Shown piece after piece: positions 49,653 through 59,063 of a stretch of DNA of 64,000 nucleotides. The notes below the pieces were generated by a model that did no database searches, had not been told where the DNA came from, and saw only the letters and a program-made list of their open reading frames with translations. Numbering within the stretch: the stretch's first letter is position 1; the number at the start of each line of letters is the position of its first letter. The stretch covers positions 1,157,954 through 1,221,953 of the forward strand of contig NC_018335.1 of assembly GCF_000234665.1 (NCBI RefSeq), given 5' to 3'. Source of the stretch: Leishmania mexicana MHOM/GT/2001/U1103 (Eukaryota; Euglenozoa; Kinetoplastea; Trypanosomatida; Trypanosomatidae). A program made the translations under genes and the position numbers.

Positions 49653-50262
49653 TTCCCTCACCGTGTCCATGTTGCTATAACACATACGTTAAGCCCCGGC
49701 CCGTCAGAGGCGCATCGCGGGCTGCGAGGCAGCCGTGCACACGCGCTGCAGCAATGCGCCGCCTCAGGCATGCGGGCAGCGCCTTCACCCCAAACACCAC
49801 CCGCCCCCCACGTCTCGCATGCCGCCCCACCGTCGCCCCCGGCCACGCTAACTGCCACGCGACGCATCCCCCGAGGCTGCCCAGGCTTCCCCACACCCGC
49901 GGGCAGTGCGAGGACCGGGTGGGACACGTCCGAGTCACGCTGACGCTTCGCCCACCATGCGGACGGCGCAGGCGTGCGCACAGTGGCGGGCCCCTCCCTG
50001 ACGCAGCGCCATCCAGCACCTCACCGCCGACATCGTTAGCAATGAGTCACTCTGACCCTCCTACGTTGTGGGTGCCCGACCCTGTCGCCATGAGGGGTGG
50101 TTCGGCATCGGCATGCGTAAGGGGGCTGCCAGGCCTCTCCGCCAGGTGGGTGCTGCTGGGCCTTGATCGCGCGCGCACCGAGGTGCCGCCCTCCCGCCAT
50201 CACAGTTTGAGAGAAAGGAGAGGAAACAAAAATTAACTGCTTATCGAACCACTTACCCGCGT
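49653..50262 (-). repeat. Full-length dispersed GC-rich repeat, copy 3 (inverted), SIDER-like
   Basis: This is the inverted partner of copy 2, 610 bp long with five differences by direct comparison. Identity begins at TTCCCTCACC (49653) and ends at ACTTACCCGCGT (50262), and the flanks are unrelated to those of copy 2. In plus-strand reading it ends in the A-rich stretch GAGAGGAAACAAAAATTAAC. It lies about 1.05 kb after the ABCB3 stop and 720 bp before the next ATG, so it is either in the ABCB3 3' UTR or in the spacer. A frame of 160 codons is open along this orientation, as in the other copies. Confidence 0.9.
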
Positions 50263-50982
50263 CCTCTCACTCAAGGGCCTGTGCGTGTATGTCGCGCGCA
50301 TTCTCTGTCTCAGCCCCCTCTCCCCTGTCACCACTACGGCGACACATGAGTGAGGCCGTCGACTTACAGCTGCTGCCAACAACTCCCTCTTTTATCGCTA
50401 CGCTGCGTGCGGGAAGGGACGAACAGGCGATGTAGATGCGCAGGCACGTGCGGGTACGGGTGGGTGGGGGAGGGGGAGAAAAGAGGCTGAAGCGATCGCT
50501 GCACGGTGGATGTTGTTCATGCCGTACACGTCGTGTGCAGTTCATCTGCTTACCTGTAGTGTGAGGATGTGGGCTCACCGGTCCGCGCTTCTTTTGCATG
50601 CTGCCTCGCTGCTCTTTGGGCCTGCCTCTGGGAGAGTTCTCCGATACCGCTCGGCCACTGCCTCTACTACTCCTGCGCTGTCTTCCACAACACCGATGCA
50701 CACGCTCTTGTACACATTCGGCCACGCGGATGCTCACTGTTTTCGCTCTCCCTTTCTCTGCCCACCTGCGGTTCATGAGACCACGCCGTCCTTTCGACTG
50801 CCGTGTGGTACCACGGACACGCACACTCATACACGCACGCACACACGTACATGTAAAGTAAACCAGGTGTGTGCGTGTGTCACGCGTGCGTAGGAGAGCA
50901 CGGATTCGACAAGAAAGAGATAGGACGCCCACGTACACTTGAACGGACGTACGCACGCACACACACACACACACACGAAAGA
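50263..50982. other. Spacer between repeat copy 3 and the 1601-aa gene
   Basis: The spacer holds short pyrimidine tracts (about 50735-50760) and CA repeats at 50819-50845 and 50957-50976, the latter ending seven bases before the ATG at 50983. No gene is supported. Confidence 0.45.
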
Positions 50983-53900
50983 ATGCGGAGAGGCAGTAGA
51001 GAGAGAAGCGGGGCGGAACGTTTGTTTTCTTCTGCATCTACTCCCACGACGGCGGAGCGCTCAGTGTCGCCCTTCACCTCCCTAGACACCTCCTTGGCTC
51101 ACTCACTCAACGGCTACGGTGACTACGGCGACGAAGACTTGACCGCCTTTGCATCACCAGGGTCGCTTTCTCCGCATACATACCACTCGCACACGAACTC
51201 GCTGACGTGGACTCCTCCGTCGTCAGTGGTGGCTTCCCCGATGCTCATTCTAGGAGGCGTATCCGACTCCGCTGCGTCCGACCGCGAGGCACAGCCAGAA
51301 GAGCAGCACATCCAAGAGTTCGTGCCACTCCCTGCGAAGTCGTCCCAAGCGCTTTCGGCGCTGTCGTTTCACAGCTCATTTTTCTCGTACACAACAGATT
51401 CATCAACTTCGGCCGAGCCGCTGCTCACGTCCAAGTCGCCAGCGCTCGTCACGTCTTCCTCCAGCACTGCATCACCAGACGGAAGAGCGCTGTTGCAACG
51501 GACAGGGTCATCGTCGCCCCAGAGCCAGGCCACGGTACCTGCTTCCTTGAGCTCGGTACACGAGGCAGGGCAGATCCCCGACGCGAAGGAAGGGAAAACG
51601 TTCCTTTTTTCGTCGTCCCTATCTTCTTCTGGAGTGCTGGCGGAGCTGCGGACCACGATCTCTCAGCTGACCACGTCCTCTTTTCCCATGCCGCCGGCCC
51701 TTGTCGCGGCGAGCGCGATGACGACGCAGGCGCTACCTTGTTGCACGGACGACGAGGGGCAGGACTGCAGCCCCGCTTCACCGCCCGCCATGGCATCCTC
51801 GCCGCTGTCGCCGTGGACTCCGCGAACACCAGACAGGCCACAAGCTGAGGAACGCGAGCTGGGGCGCAGTGGGTCATCAGCGAAAGACCTAGGCGCTGCC
51901 GACACCGTGTCGACACTGCCGTTGTCAGCGCTGGACGAATTGCCTCCACCGACCCCGTTGTCGTCCTCGTCGTCCTTCTCCGCCTCCCCATCCGCTGCGT
52001 CGCCGCTGTCGGCAGTGGCTGCCTCACTCCATGAGATGCCCGTCTGTGCATCTCTGTCCCATCTAGCCACAAGCCTTCTTTATGCGGACGGTGCAGATCC
52101 CTTGGCGGACGAGCGGCACACACAGAGCCGCATCAACACCGCGGCGCTGCCATGGGTGCCGATACTGCTGCCGACAATGCCAGTCCCGAAGCGCAGACAG
52201 CAGCTGAGGACCGATATGCTCCCCCCACATGCGGCGGGCCGCGGCGATGCACAATGTGTCGCTCAAGCCGATGATAATCCAGCAGCGAAGCGGAGGCAGA
52301 CGAGGAAGGGAACCAAGGAAGAGGCGCGGACAACTGGCGAGGTAGTCACGATCGGGGAGAGGGGCATGCCGGCTCCAGCGCCACTCCCGCAGCCACCCTC
52401 ATCAAGGCGGAGGCGGACATCTAAGGCAGCAACAAAAGACGTTCGTCAGAGTGCGGTGACGACAACGGTAAGCAAGGATGCCGGACTTGCACCAGCGCCG
52501 AAGGCAGAAGCACCACTGGACCAGAAAGAGACCTGTGACGGTGCACGAGGTCTGACAGAGTCTTCGACGGACCACTCGCCTGCATTCCGCACGGAACCGG
52601 GGCACGTCTCTCTACCACCAAACTCCGCGAAGCCGTCCACGGAACTCCATCCACATGCGCTGACGGTCCTGGATGGTGACGTGCCCCTATCCGATCTTTT
52701 CGCAGCCGGCAGTGACTTGAGCGCGGACTCCAAGTCCATGGCGCCTGCCGCTTACCAACCCCCAGTTGCTCCATCAGTGCCGTCGGAGTCCCAAGGGGAG
52801 AGGCTGAGGAGGACGCGCTTCCGGAAAGCAGGAGCTCCACAAACTGCGGCGGCGGCTGTTGAAGATGGCGCTGCACCATCGGTGAGGCGAGTTGCTGCCG
52901 AAGCGTCTCGAGAGGAGGCGGAGCCCGCCCCCGCCCCCGCAACCTCATTACCGCTGTGCCTCTCATCACCGCCAGCGCCCCAGCTGCCCGCACGCTCAGA
53001 GAAGCTCGACGATGGCGGCGCGAAGGCCGAGCTGCCAGCTAGCGGTGGTACCTCGGCAGCACCGAGTCTTGGCGCGGCAAGAAGAGGAAAAGCACCAACA
53101 TCCTCACTGACGCTTCCAGCCCCCAAACGGAGAACGTTGCAGAAGACGACACCCGCTGCCGCTACTGAAACCCCGTCATCCACAGGGAGCGGGGACACCA
53201 CCGGCTCCAATGGGGCCGTCATGCATGCTGTATCCACCGCGAAGCGTGCCACCGATGTACAGCCATCACTTCTGCAGGCATGGTGGTCTGCAGTGTGCAG
53301 CTCTGCATCATCCTCCGAGTCTGGCAGATCCTGCTTGTGGGTTGAGGTGTCGGAGGGATATCAAGAGGCCCACGGGGCACTGCTGCGTCAGGTCCTCGTG
53401 TACTGGGGATGGCTTCATAGCGAGAGCTCGGTCAGCCACTGCGGAGGTCTGGAGCCGCCGATCGGTGCCTCGCCTCTGTCCTCAAGCTCCACACCAAAGT
53501 GCCCGAGCCGCAAGCGCGCGCGCGACAGGAAGCGCAATGAGACCATCGCTGTTGGTGCCAGCGCGCAGCTTGAAGGCTCGGACAGGAGAGCCAATAATGG
53601 TTTGGTAGTGCTGCTTTGTCCATCGTTGCTGCCCGTGGAGGAGGCGCTGCGGTGGTGGACGCAGCGCGCGCATGTGGAGCACAGCTTTATGCCGCCACTA
53701 CTGGCCGTCTCCATGTCAGCGGACCCGCAATCGAGTGCTCTAGGGCGCCCTGATCGAGTGCCTAGTGCTTCCCGGGTGGTACCGACGCCGGAGGAGGAGT
53801 ATGAGCTGTTCAAAGGCGCGATTCAGCTGGCATCAAGCGTGTACCGCACTGACGCGGGTCGCAGTCTCGCGGTGTCGTGCAGCGCCGCCGGACACGCTGC

Positions 53901-55788
53901 GCTAGCAAAACTCTTGTCGCTGAATCAGGTGTTCGATAGCTTGCAGGTCTGCGCCGACGCGCTCAGGTCTGCCGCGGGCTTACCTCCCACTTCCTCACTT
54001 GTGCGGACGCCCTTGGAAGAAGATACTGACGTGGCGAATCTGACCGCGGTCTTGGCTGTTACCGCGCTTATGCAAGGCACGGGCAGTGACAGTGGCAGTG
54101 CAAGGGAGGGGCGGGGCGCTACTTCGCTGCAGGAGCGGTGCTTTGCCGAGCTATGCCGGTGGAACGACTTGGCCGCCGCACTGCAGCGACAGCCGCGGCG
54201 GCCACAGCTCGTTCTCCGCCGCGTTCGTGTGGACCCGCTGCACCGAAACGGTTGCAAATCGAAGAGAAAAAGAAAGCCCACCGGTCCTACTGTATCGCCT
54301 TCGGCTTTGATGGACGCCAGGGAGGAGGTGAGGTCCGCGTCGAATGTTGCCGGCGGCTCGCAGCTGCCAGAAGAATGGCGTCAGTGGATCACGTATGGGA
54401 TGGTGCTGCCCGCCATGCGCAACGAGGACACGTTTGCAAGCAGTGCGCGTCGTGAAGACCGTGTACTGGCGTCGCAGCCACCGCCGGTGGCGCTCGCGCC
54501 GGCGCACCTATCCGCTCTCCACCTCTTCGGCCGAGTGCTGTTCATGCCTGACAACTACGCGACAGCGGTGAATGTTGTCGAATCTTACGCACGTGTATCG
54601 CGGCGGTGCTTGACGGACTACCTCTCCGACTACAGCTGCGTCATGACAGGCCCGCTGCGCTATTCTCTGTCGGCAACGATTCGACGCTATTTGCAGGTGC
54701 GCGTGCTAGTGGAGCTGGGGCCGTTGCTAGCATTGGTGAACGACGGGGCCGCTGCGCAGCAGCTAGCCTCGACCAGGCTCTCCGCTGGTGGCATTTGCGT
54801 TTCACCTCCGAGCACATCGACTTTGTTAAGTCCTGTGGCGCTTCTCGCCCGTTCGAAATGGCGCACTGTCGTGCTGAGCTTGTCCTGCACGTGCAATCCC
54901 CGCGTATATGAACAGGTGCCTCGCACAGACGATGGTGTGAAGGTGTGCCGCCACATCGCGGAGCTCTTTCACTACTTCACCACTCATCAGTTCTCTGTAG
55001 TAGGCCATCAGGCGGCGCAGAGAGAGAAGCCACTGCCACAGCGTCAGGTCCAGAGAGCACCAGCTCGAGTTGACCCGATGCTTTATTCACGGAGTCTACC
55101 ACTAGTATCACCGCATACTACGTCATCAGAGAAGCGGCGCCTCTCACGTCGCAGCCGCACGAGGACGAGCACGAGCACAAGCAGCTCCAACTCGAGCACC
55201 AACGCCATTTTGAGCAGCTTTCCCTTGCCTGCTCCCTACACGCACTCCTCCGACCTCTGTGCCGATTCAGAGTGGACTGTCCGTAAGCAAGAGAGAAATG
55301 AAGTCTCTGGATCGGATAGCACAGACTCCGCATCCCCGGCACGGCCTCCAGCTCAGTGCCGCTCGCTGCAACGCAGGGCGACCGCCGCACTGTCGCCTGG
55401 GACCCCGAGTAAGGCACCACGGACAAGGCTTTCGAAGAAGGCACAGCTCTCCTCTACAGCGGCAGGAACCAATGGTTCGGTGGCCTCCTCGGTGGCTGCT
55501 TCAGCAGCGGGCACAGACTTCCACACTCAAGCGCTTCAGTACGCGCTGCGGCTTCTGCAAGAGCGTCTGGGCGACGGCAGCGGAGAGAGGACTGCGGATG
55601 GCGGCGCGGCATCCGTTGCGGCGACAGCAGCCACGGGAGACGGTGGTTCGCTGTTGCGACCCAGCTGCCCACCACCACCCGCGCGCGCACGGAAGCGCAC
55701 CCGCTCAGAGGGCGTTAGGCCAGGAGAGACAGAGCATGCGCTGGCGTTGCGACTGGTGGAACAGCTGCTGCGCGATCAACTACGCTGA
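50983..55788 (+). CDS. Hypothetical very large low-complexity protein, 1601 aa
   Basis: I recognise no domain. The start at 50983 is the first ATG after a CA repeat and gives MRRGSRERSGAERL. The N-terminal half (1-770) is rich in Ser, Pro, Thr and Ala with basic patches (KRRQTRKGTKEE, PSSRRRRTSKAATK), typical of disordered nuclear or cytoskeletal proteins. More ordered stretches appear at about 790-830 (SCLWVEVSEGYQEAHG and VYWGWLH), 880-950 (VVLLCPSLLPVEEALRWW), 1000-1100 and 1180-1330 (MVLPAMRNEDTF and LFGRVLFMPDNY). The C-terminus is again basic and Ser-rich and ends in a helical segment (EHALALRLVEQLLRDQLR). No transmembrane segment is evident. The strong GC3 bias across 4.8 kb supports coding, and basic clusters such as KSKRKRKP could be nuclear signals. 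Confidence 0.78.
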   Translation: MRRGSRERSGAERLFSSASTPTTAERSVSPFTSLDTSLAHSLNGYGDYGDEDLTAFASPGSLSPHTYHSHTNSLTWTPPSSVVASPMLILGGVSDSAASDREAQPEEQHIQEFVPLPAKSSQALSALSFHSSFFSYTTDSSTSAEPLLTSKSPALVTSSSSTASPDGRALLQRTGSSSPQSQATVPASLSSVHEAGQIPDAKEGKTFLFSSSLSSSGVLAELRTTISQLTTSSFPMPPALVAASAMTTQALPCCTDDEGQDCSPASPPAMASSPLSPWTPRTPDRPQAEERELGRSGSSAKDLGAADTVSTLPLSALDELPPPTPLSSSSSFSASPSAASPLSAVAASLHEMPVCASLSHLATSLLYADGADPLADERHTQSRINTAALPWVPILLPTMPVPKRRQQLRTDMLPPHAAGRGDAQCVAQADDNPAAKRRQTRKGTKEEARTTGEVVTIGERGMPAPAPLPQPPSSRRRRTSKAATKDVRQSAVTTTVSKDAGLAPAPKAEAPLDQKETCDGARGLTESSTDHSPAFRTEPGHVSLPPNSAKPSTELHPHALTVLDGDVPLSDLFAAGSDLSADSKSMAPAAYQPPVAPSVPSESQGERLRRTRFRKAGAPQTAAAAVEDGAAPSVRRVAAEASREEAEPAPAPATSLPLCLSSPPAPQLPARSEKLDDGGAKAELPASGGTSAAPSLGAARRGKAPTSSLTLPAPKRRTLQKTTPAAATETPSSTGSGDTTGSNGAVMHAVSTAKRATDVQPSLLQAWWSAVCSSASSSESGRSCLWVEVSEGYQEAHGALLRQVLVYWGWLHSESSVSHCGGLEPPIGASPLSSSSTPKCPSRKRARDRKRNETIAVGASAQLEGSDRRANNGLVVLLCPSLLPVEEALRWWTQRAHVEHSFMPPLLAVSMSADPQSSALGRPDRVPSASRVVPTPEEEYELFKGAIQLASSVYRTDAGRSLAVSCSAAGHAALAKLLSLNQVFDSLQVCADALRSAAGLPPTSSLVRTPLEEDTDVANLTAVLAVTALMQGTGSDSGSAREGRGATSLQERCFAELCRWNDLAAALQRQPRRPQLVLRRVRVDPLHRNGCKSKRKRKPTGPTVSPSALMDAREEVRSASNVAGGSQLPEEWRQWITYGMVLPAMRNEDTFASSARREDRVLASQPPPVALAPAHLSALHLFGRVLFMPDNYATAVNVVESYARVSRRCLTDYLSDYSCVMTGPLRYSLSATIRRYLQVRVLVELGPLLALVNDGAAAQQLASTRLSAGGICVSPPSTSTLLSPVALLARSKWRTVVLSLSCTCNPRVYEQVPRTDDGVKVCRHIAELFHYFTTHQFSVVGHQAAQREKPLPQRQVQRAPARVDPMLYSRSLPLVSPHTTSSEKRRLSRRSRTRTSTSTSSSNSSTNAILSSFPLPAPYTHSSDLCADSEWTVRKQERNEVSGSDSTDSASPARPPAQCRSLQRRATAALSPGTPSKAPRTRLSKKAQLSSTAAGTNGSVASSVAASAAGTDFHTQALQYALRLLQERLGDGSGERTADGGAASVAATAATGDGGSLLRPSCPPPPARARKRTRSEGVRPGETEHALALRLVEQLLRDQLR

Positions 55789-56465
55789 CGGCGCTGCAAG
55801 GGCACGCGCCTGCGTACGCTCGCGCGTTGCACGCTGATGGAGGACTCGGGAGCGGTCTTGGATGAGGTTGGCGGGTGGGGTGAGACGAGCAGAGTCTTGC
55901 ACGAGAGAATGCACAGGCTGCACTGGTGCAGCCGATCTTCTTGCCTTGCTCACATACAGACACACAAGCACTTTTACTTCGCGTAAACACACGCGCCATG
56001 CTGATGTGCCGCGCGCGCAGGTCGACCCATCGCCAGGAGATGGTCGCCGAGCGTGGCGACTTCAGCCAGTACGATCCAGAAGCGCCATACAGAACTTGGA
56101 GTCGGCATGGGCACCCTTGCTCTTCCCTTGCGTGTCCGACGCTGACGGGGTGCCAGTCCGGTGTTGCACCACACTCCCACGCAGTCAGGTGAGTGTGGTG
56201 GTTTTGCATTGACAAGACTGCGTGGCTTGTGCAATATGTCTTCTGTGCTGCTCTTCAACTCATCTGCTCTTCTCGCACCTGCATACGGACCTGTCTGCGT
56301 CTTCCCTGGACTGTCTTGTGCGTGTGGATGGGTATGTGTGTGCGGGGAGCGCGCCGGCACGCGCAGAGGTCATCGTTCGGCAATGCACACGCGCTTGCCT
56401 ACTGGAGCGACTGACGGCTTCCCTCTTCCTTAAACCCACAAACGACGAGCACCCATGCGTGCACG
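55789..56465. other. Intergenic spacer
   Basis: This spacer holds the 3' UTR of the 1601-aa gene and weakly pyrimidine-rich stretches near 56270-56320 and 56415-56435. No other gene or repeat was recognised. Confidence 0.4.
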
Positions 56466-58307
56466 ATGAGGGCGACCCCGACAAGGAGAGAGGCGCAGTG
56501 GTCGAAGGACGCAAGCGCGTCCACGGCGTGGCTGGCTGGACTCTCTCCCATCGCTTACTCCTCCCCGCCACTGCGGTCTGAAGCGGAGGGGCGAGCGTAT
56601 GAGTCGTCGCCGCCGCCTCGAGTTGACGAGCGGTGGCGGCGAGATGGACAGCCGCAGAACAACTCGACGAACTTGCGCCGCCCTCCTCGCCGGCAAAGTA
56701 CCGGCGTTTCAGAACCTTCTTGCACGGACGGTCTTTACCCGCATCTAGTGCGGAGCCACAGCCCGCCATCCCAGCATGTTCCACCACCACCACCGCAGCC
56801 CGCCCCCGCTGCACACGTTGGTGGGGGTGGACGCCACTTAGCGCGCACACAGGCGACACTGCGTTCTGGCGTCAAGGCCGCTGTGGGCGACCATGTGCGC
56901 GGTAAATCCTGTCAGCGTGGCGACACACCACCGCCTTATCAATGCGCAGCGAGCGACGTTAGTGAGGCAGCGCATCAGGACTTCAATACCGCGAAGAAAG
57001 TCCGCATCACGTCGTGCCTGGCGGAACCTACTCCTGCAGCGAGCGCGGGTGTCTTTGCCGATGTGCTACGAGAGTGGCCTTGCAATCTCCATCCCTTCGG
57101 TACCAAGCCTTTCGCAGAGGCTGTGGAGTGCGGCCGTCAGGCAGCTCTGCTGCACCACGTGAACGAAGGCTTCTTTGAAGTGACAGCACAACTTTCCCGT
57201 GAGGCAGCTGCGAGGGCCGTAGAGGTAGATCGCCACCGGCTCGCTGCGCAGTACAGCACTGAAAGGTGCAAGGCCGTCGCAGAGGCACACGCACAGGCGT
57301 GTGCGGAGCTTGAGGCTGCTCAGAAACGGCTGCTTCGATTGGAAGAGACGCACCAGAGGAGGTTTTTAGCTGGCGCCACAGTGGGGGCCGATTCACGGGT
57401 GCCTGCGGACTTGCCCACCACGGCAGCAGAAGTCTCCATCGACGCCGTTGCACTTCAGCTGGATACGGAGATGGCTCAGATGCGGCTACAAAGGCAGCGT
57501 TACTCGACGCTGTGCACCCGAAAGACTTGTCTGCAAGCTCAGGTAGACGAGCTGAATGCGCCAGGCAAGGACATGACCGTCCAGCTTGAACGCGAGCAGG
57601 CACGACGCGCTCAAGAGCTCGAGCACCCGTTTGCGTCGTCTTCCACCTCATCGCCAGGAATCTCTCGGACTTCCGGTGATCAGGCGCAGCTGCCAGCCGC
57701 GGTGCTGGGTAGCGCATTGCAAGCGATTTCTGCTTGCATCACGGAGCGTCGCGAGCTGCTGCAGTCCCTGCGTGACGGCTCTCAATACTGTCTAATGCTC
57801 CTTGCTGCGCTTTTTGCGAAGTGCCCGTTATCCACGGTTGCGGAGCCGGTGGACCGTGGGGCATCTCAGAGCGGGAGCCATGCCTCCGATGCCACGGCGG
57901 TCATCGCTGGTAGGGGTGAGGCGCCAACGAGATGTGCCTCACGAAATTACGTTTCCGACTCCGCCGCGACAAGTGCTGCACCTGCCTCGGGCTTGAGGCA
58001 TGCAGAGGAAGGCATGGCGAAGGCGCACCAGGCACTGTGCGCTGGCGAAGAAAAGGCTCTGGCTGAGATGGAATATTTGCTGCTCCTGCTGCAGAAGTGT
58101 GCGCAGCCGCAACAAGAGCGTGGGCGCCCTGGCGTGTCGCCGGATGGCCGACCGAGTGCCATGGAGAGCGCGACTCGAACGACGTCTTCTGCTACTGCAG
58201 CTGGAGATGTACCTGCGTTGGTGATGACGGCGGCAAACCACGTGGCATCTGAGGCAGGTGATGGATGGACCGAGCGTGGCCGTTTGTTCACCAAAGAGAG
58301 CACGTGA
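56466..58307 (+). CDS. Hypothetical coiled-coil protein, 613 aa
   Basis: No family is recognised. The first 190 residues are proline-rich and likely disordered (for example VPPPPPQPAPAAHVGGGG). Residues about 225-400 form charged, Ala/Glu/Arg/Gln-rich helices with heptad-like spacing (AHAQACAELEAAQKRLLRLEE and QLDTEMAQMRLQRQRYSTL), a probable coiled coil. A further helical part lies at about 420-460, and another near 515-560 contains GEEKALAEMEYLLLLLQKC. The tail is Ser/Thr-rich. No membrane segment or enzyme motif is seen. The layout (disordered start, central coil) resembles kinetoplastid cytoskeletal or flagellar proteins, but this is only a resemblance. The ATG at 56466 is in frame, but the next in-frame ATG is far downstream, so the exact start rests on frame alone. 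Confidence 0.68.
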   Translation: MRATPTRREAQWSKDASASTAWLAGLSPIAYSSPPLRSEAEGRAYESSPPPRVDERWRRDGQPQNNSTNLRRPPRRQSTGVSEPSCTDGLYPHLVRSHSPPSQHVPPPPPQPAPAAHVGGGGRHLARTQATLRSGVKAAVGDHVRGKSCQRGDTPPPYQCAASDVSEAAHQDFNTAKKVRITSCLAEPTPAASAGVFADVLREWPCNLHPFGTKPFAEAVECGRQAALLHHVNEGFFEVTAQLSREAAARAVEVDRHRLAAQYSTERCKAVAEAHAQACAELEAAQKRLLRLEETHQRRFLAGATVGADSRVPADLPTTAAEVSIDAVALQLDTEMAQMRLQRQRYSTLCTRKTCLQAQVDELNAPGKDMTVQLEREQARRAQELEHPFASSSTSSPGISRTSGDQAQLPAAVLGSALQAISACITERRELLQSLRDGSQYCLMLLAALFAKCPLSTVAEPVDRGASQSGSHASDATAVIAGRGEAPTRCASRNYVSDSAATSAAPASGLRHAEEGMAKAHQALCAGEEKALAEMEYLLLLLQKCAQPQQERGRPGVSPDGRPSAMESATRTTSSATAAGDVPALVMTAANHVASEAGDGWTERGRLFTKEST

Positions 58308-59063
58308 GGCACACAGCGAAGCGAGGAGGGATGGACAGCGACGCAATGGGTACACACGCATACACGCACGCATAAACGCCCAGTGCAATGCGTGTGGAGC
58401 GCGTTCACCCTTCTCATTTGTGTGCTCGTGTGAGTGACTACAGCGGTCTCCTCCGCGTGCGTGCCTGACATTGCCTGCGCGACTTTGTCCTCCGTTCTTG
58501 CTGCAGGCCAGCATACACGCAGACACGAAATGCCTGTGTGGTGCGCAACTCTTGTGTACTCTCTCTTCGCTCATTTTCGATTCCTGCTGCGCGCGCATCG
58601 CACAGCGTCTGTGTGTGCACGCCCGATGACCCTCGTTCTGCGCCTCACGCTGTCTAAGGCGGTCTGGTGCGGCGGCGGACCTCGCGGCGCAAGGGGGGAG
58701 GGATGGTGTGGTGTGCTAGAGACGAAGAATAGATGGGCTCTTCGCGATGTATGTGCTGTGCGGTGAGCACACATGCGTGGGCAATCATGACACCCACCCA
58801 CACACACACTCTCACTCGTGCCTGCAGCAACCACGCTCTTCTGTTTCCGTCCTCCTTTCCTTTTCGCACACCCCGCGTGCCCAACGGGCGCAATGCCACC
58901 TGCATGACCTTCATTTGAACACCGACCATACCGCCACCTGCTGCGCGTGTGCGTGTGCGTGGGCGTGTCTTCTTTTCCTTATCTTGTCGGCTTGCCTCTT
59001 TACCACCGTAAGTGTTGTAGGGACTCTCTCCGCTCCCTCTCCTCCCCATCCTTCCGTGCGTTG
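58308..59063. other. Intergenic spacer with trans-splice signal
   Basis: Pyrimidine tracts at about 58831-58875 and 58966-59010 end in an AG at 59019-59020, the probable acceptor of the fusion gene. Short CA/TG repeats are scattered through it. No other gene is supported. Confidence 0.5.
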
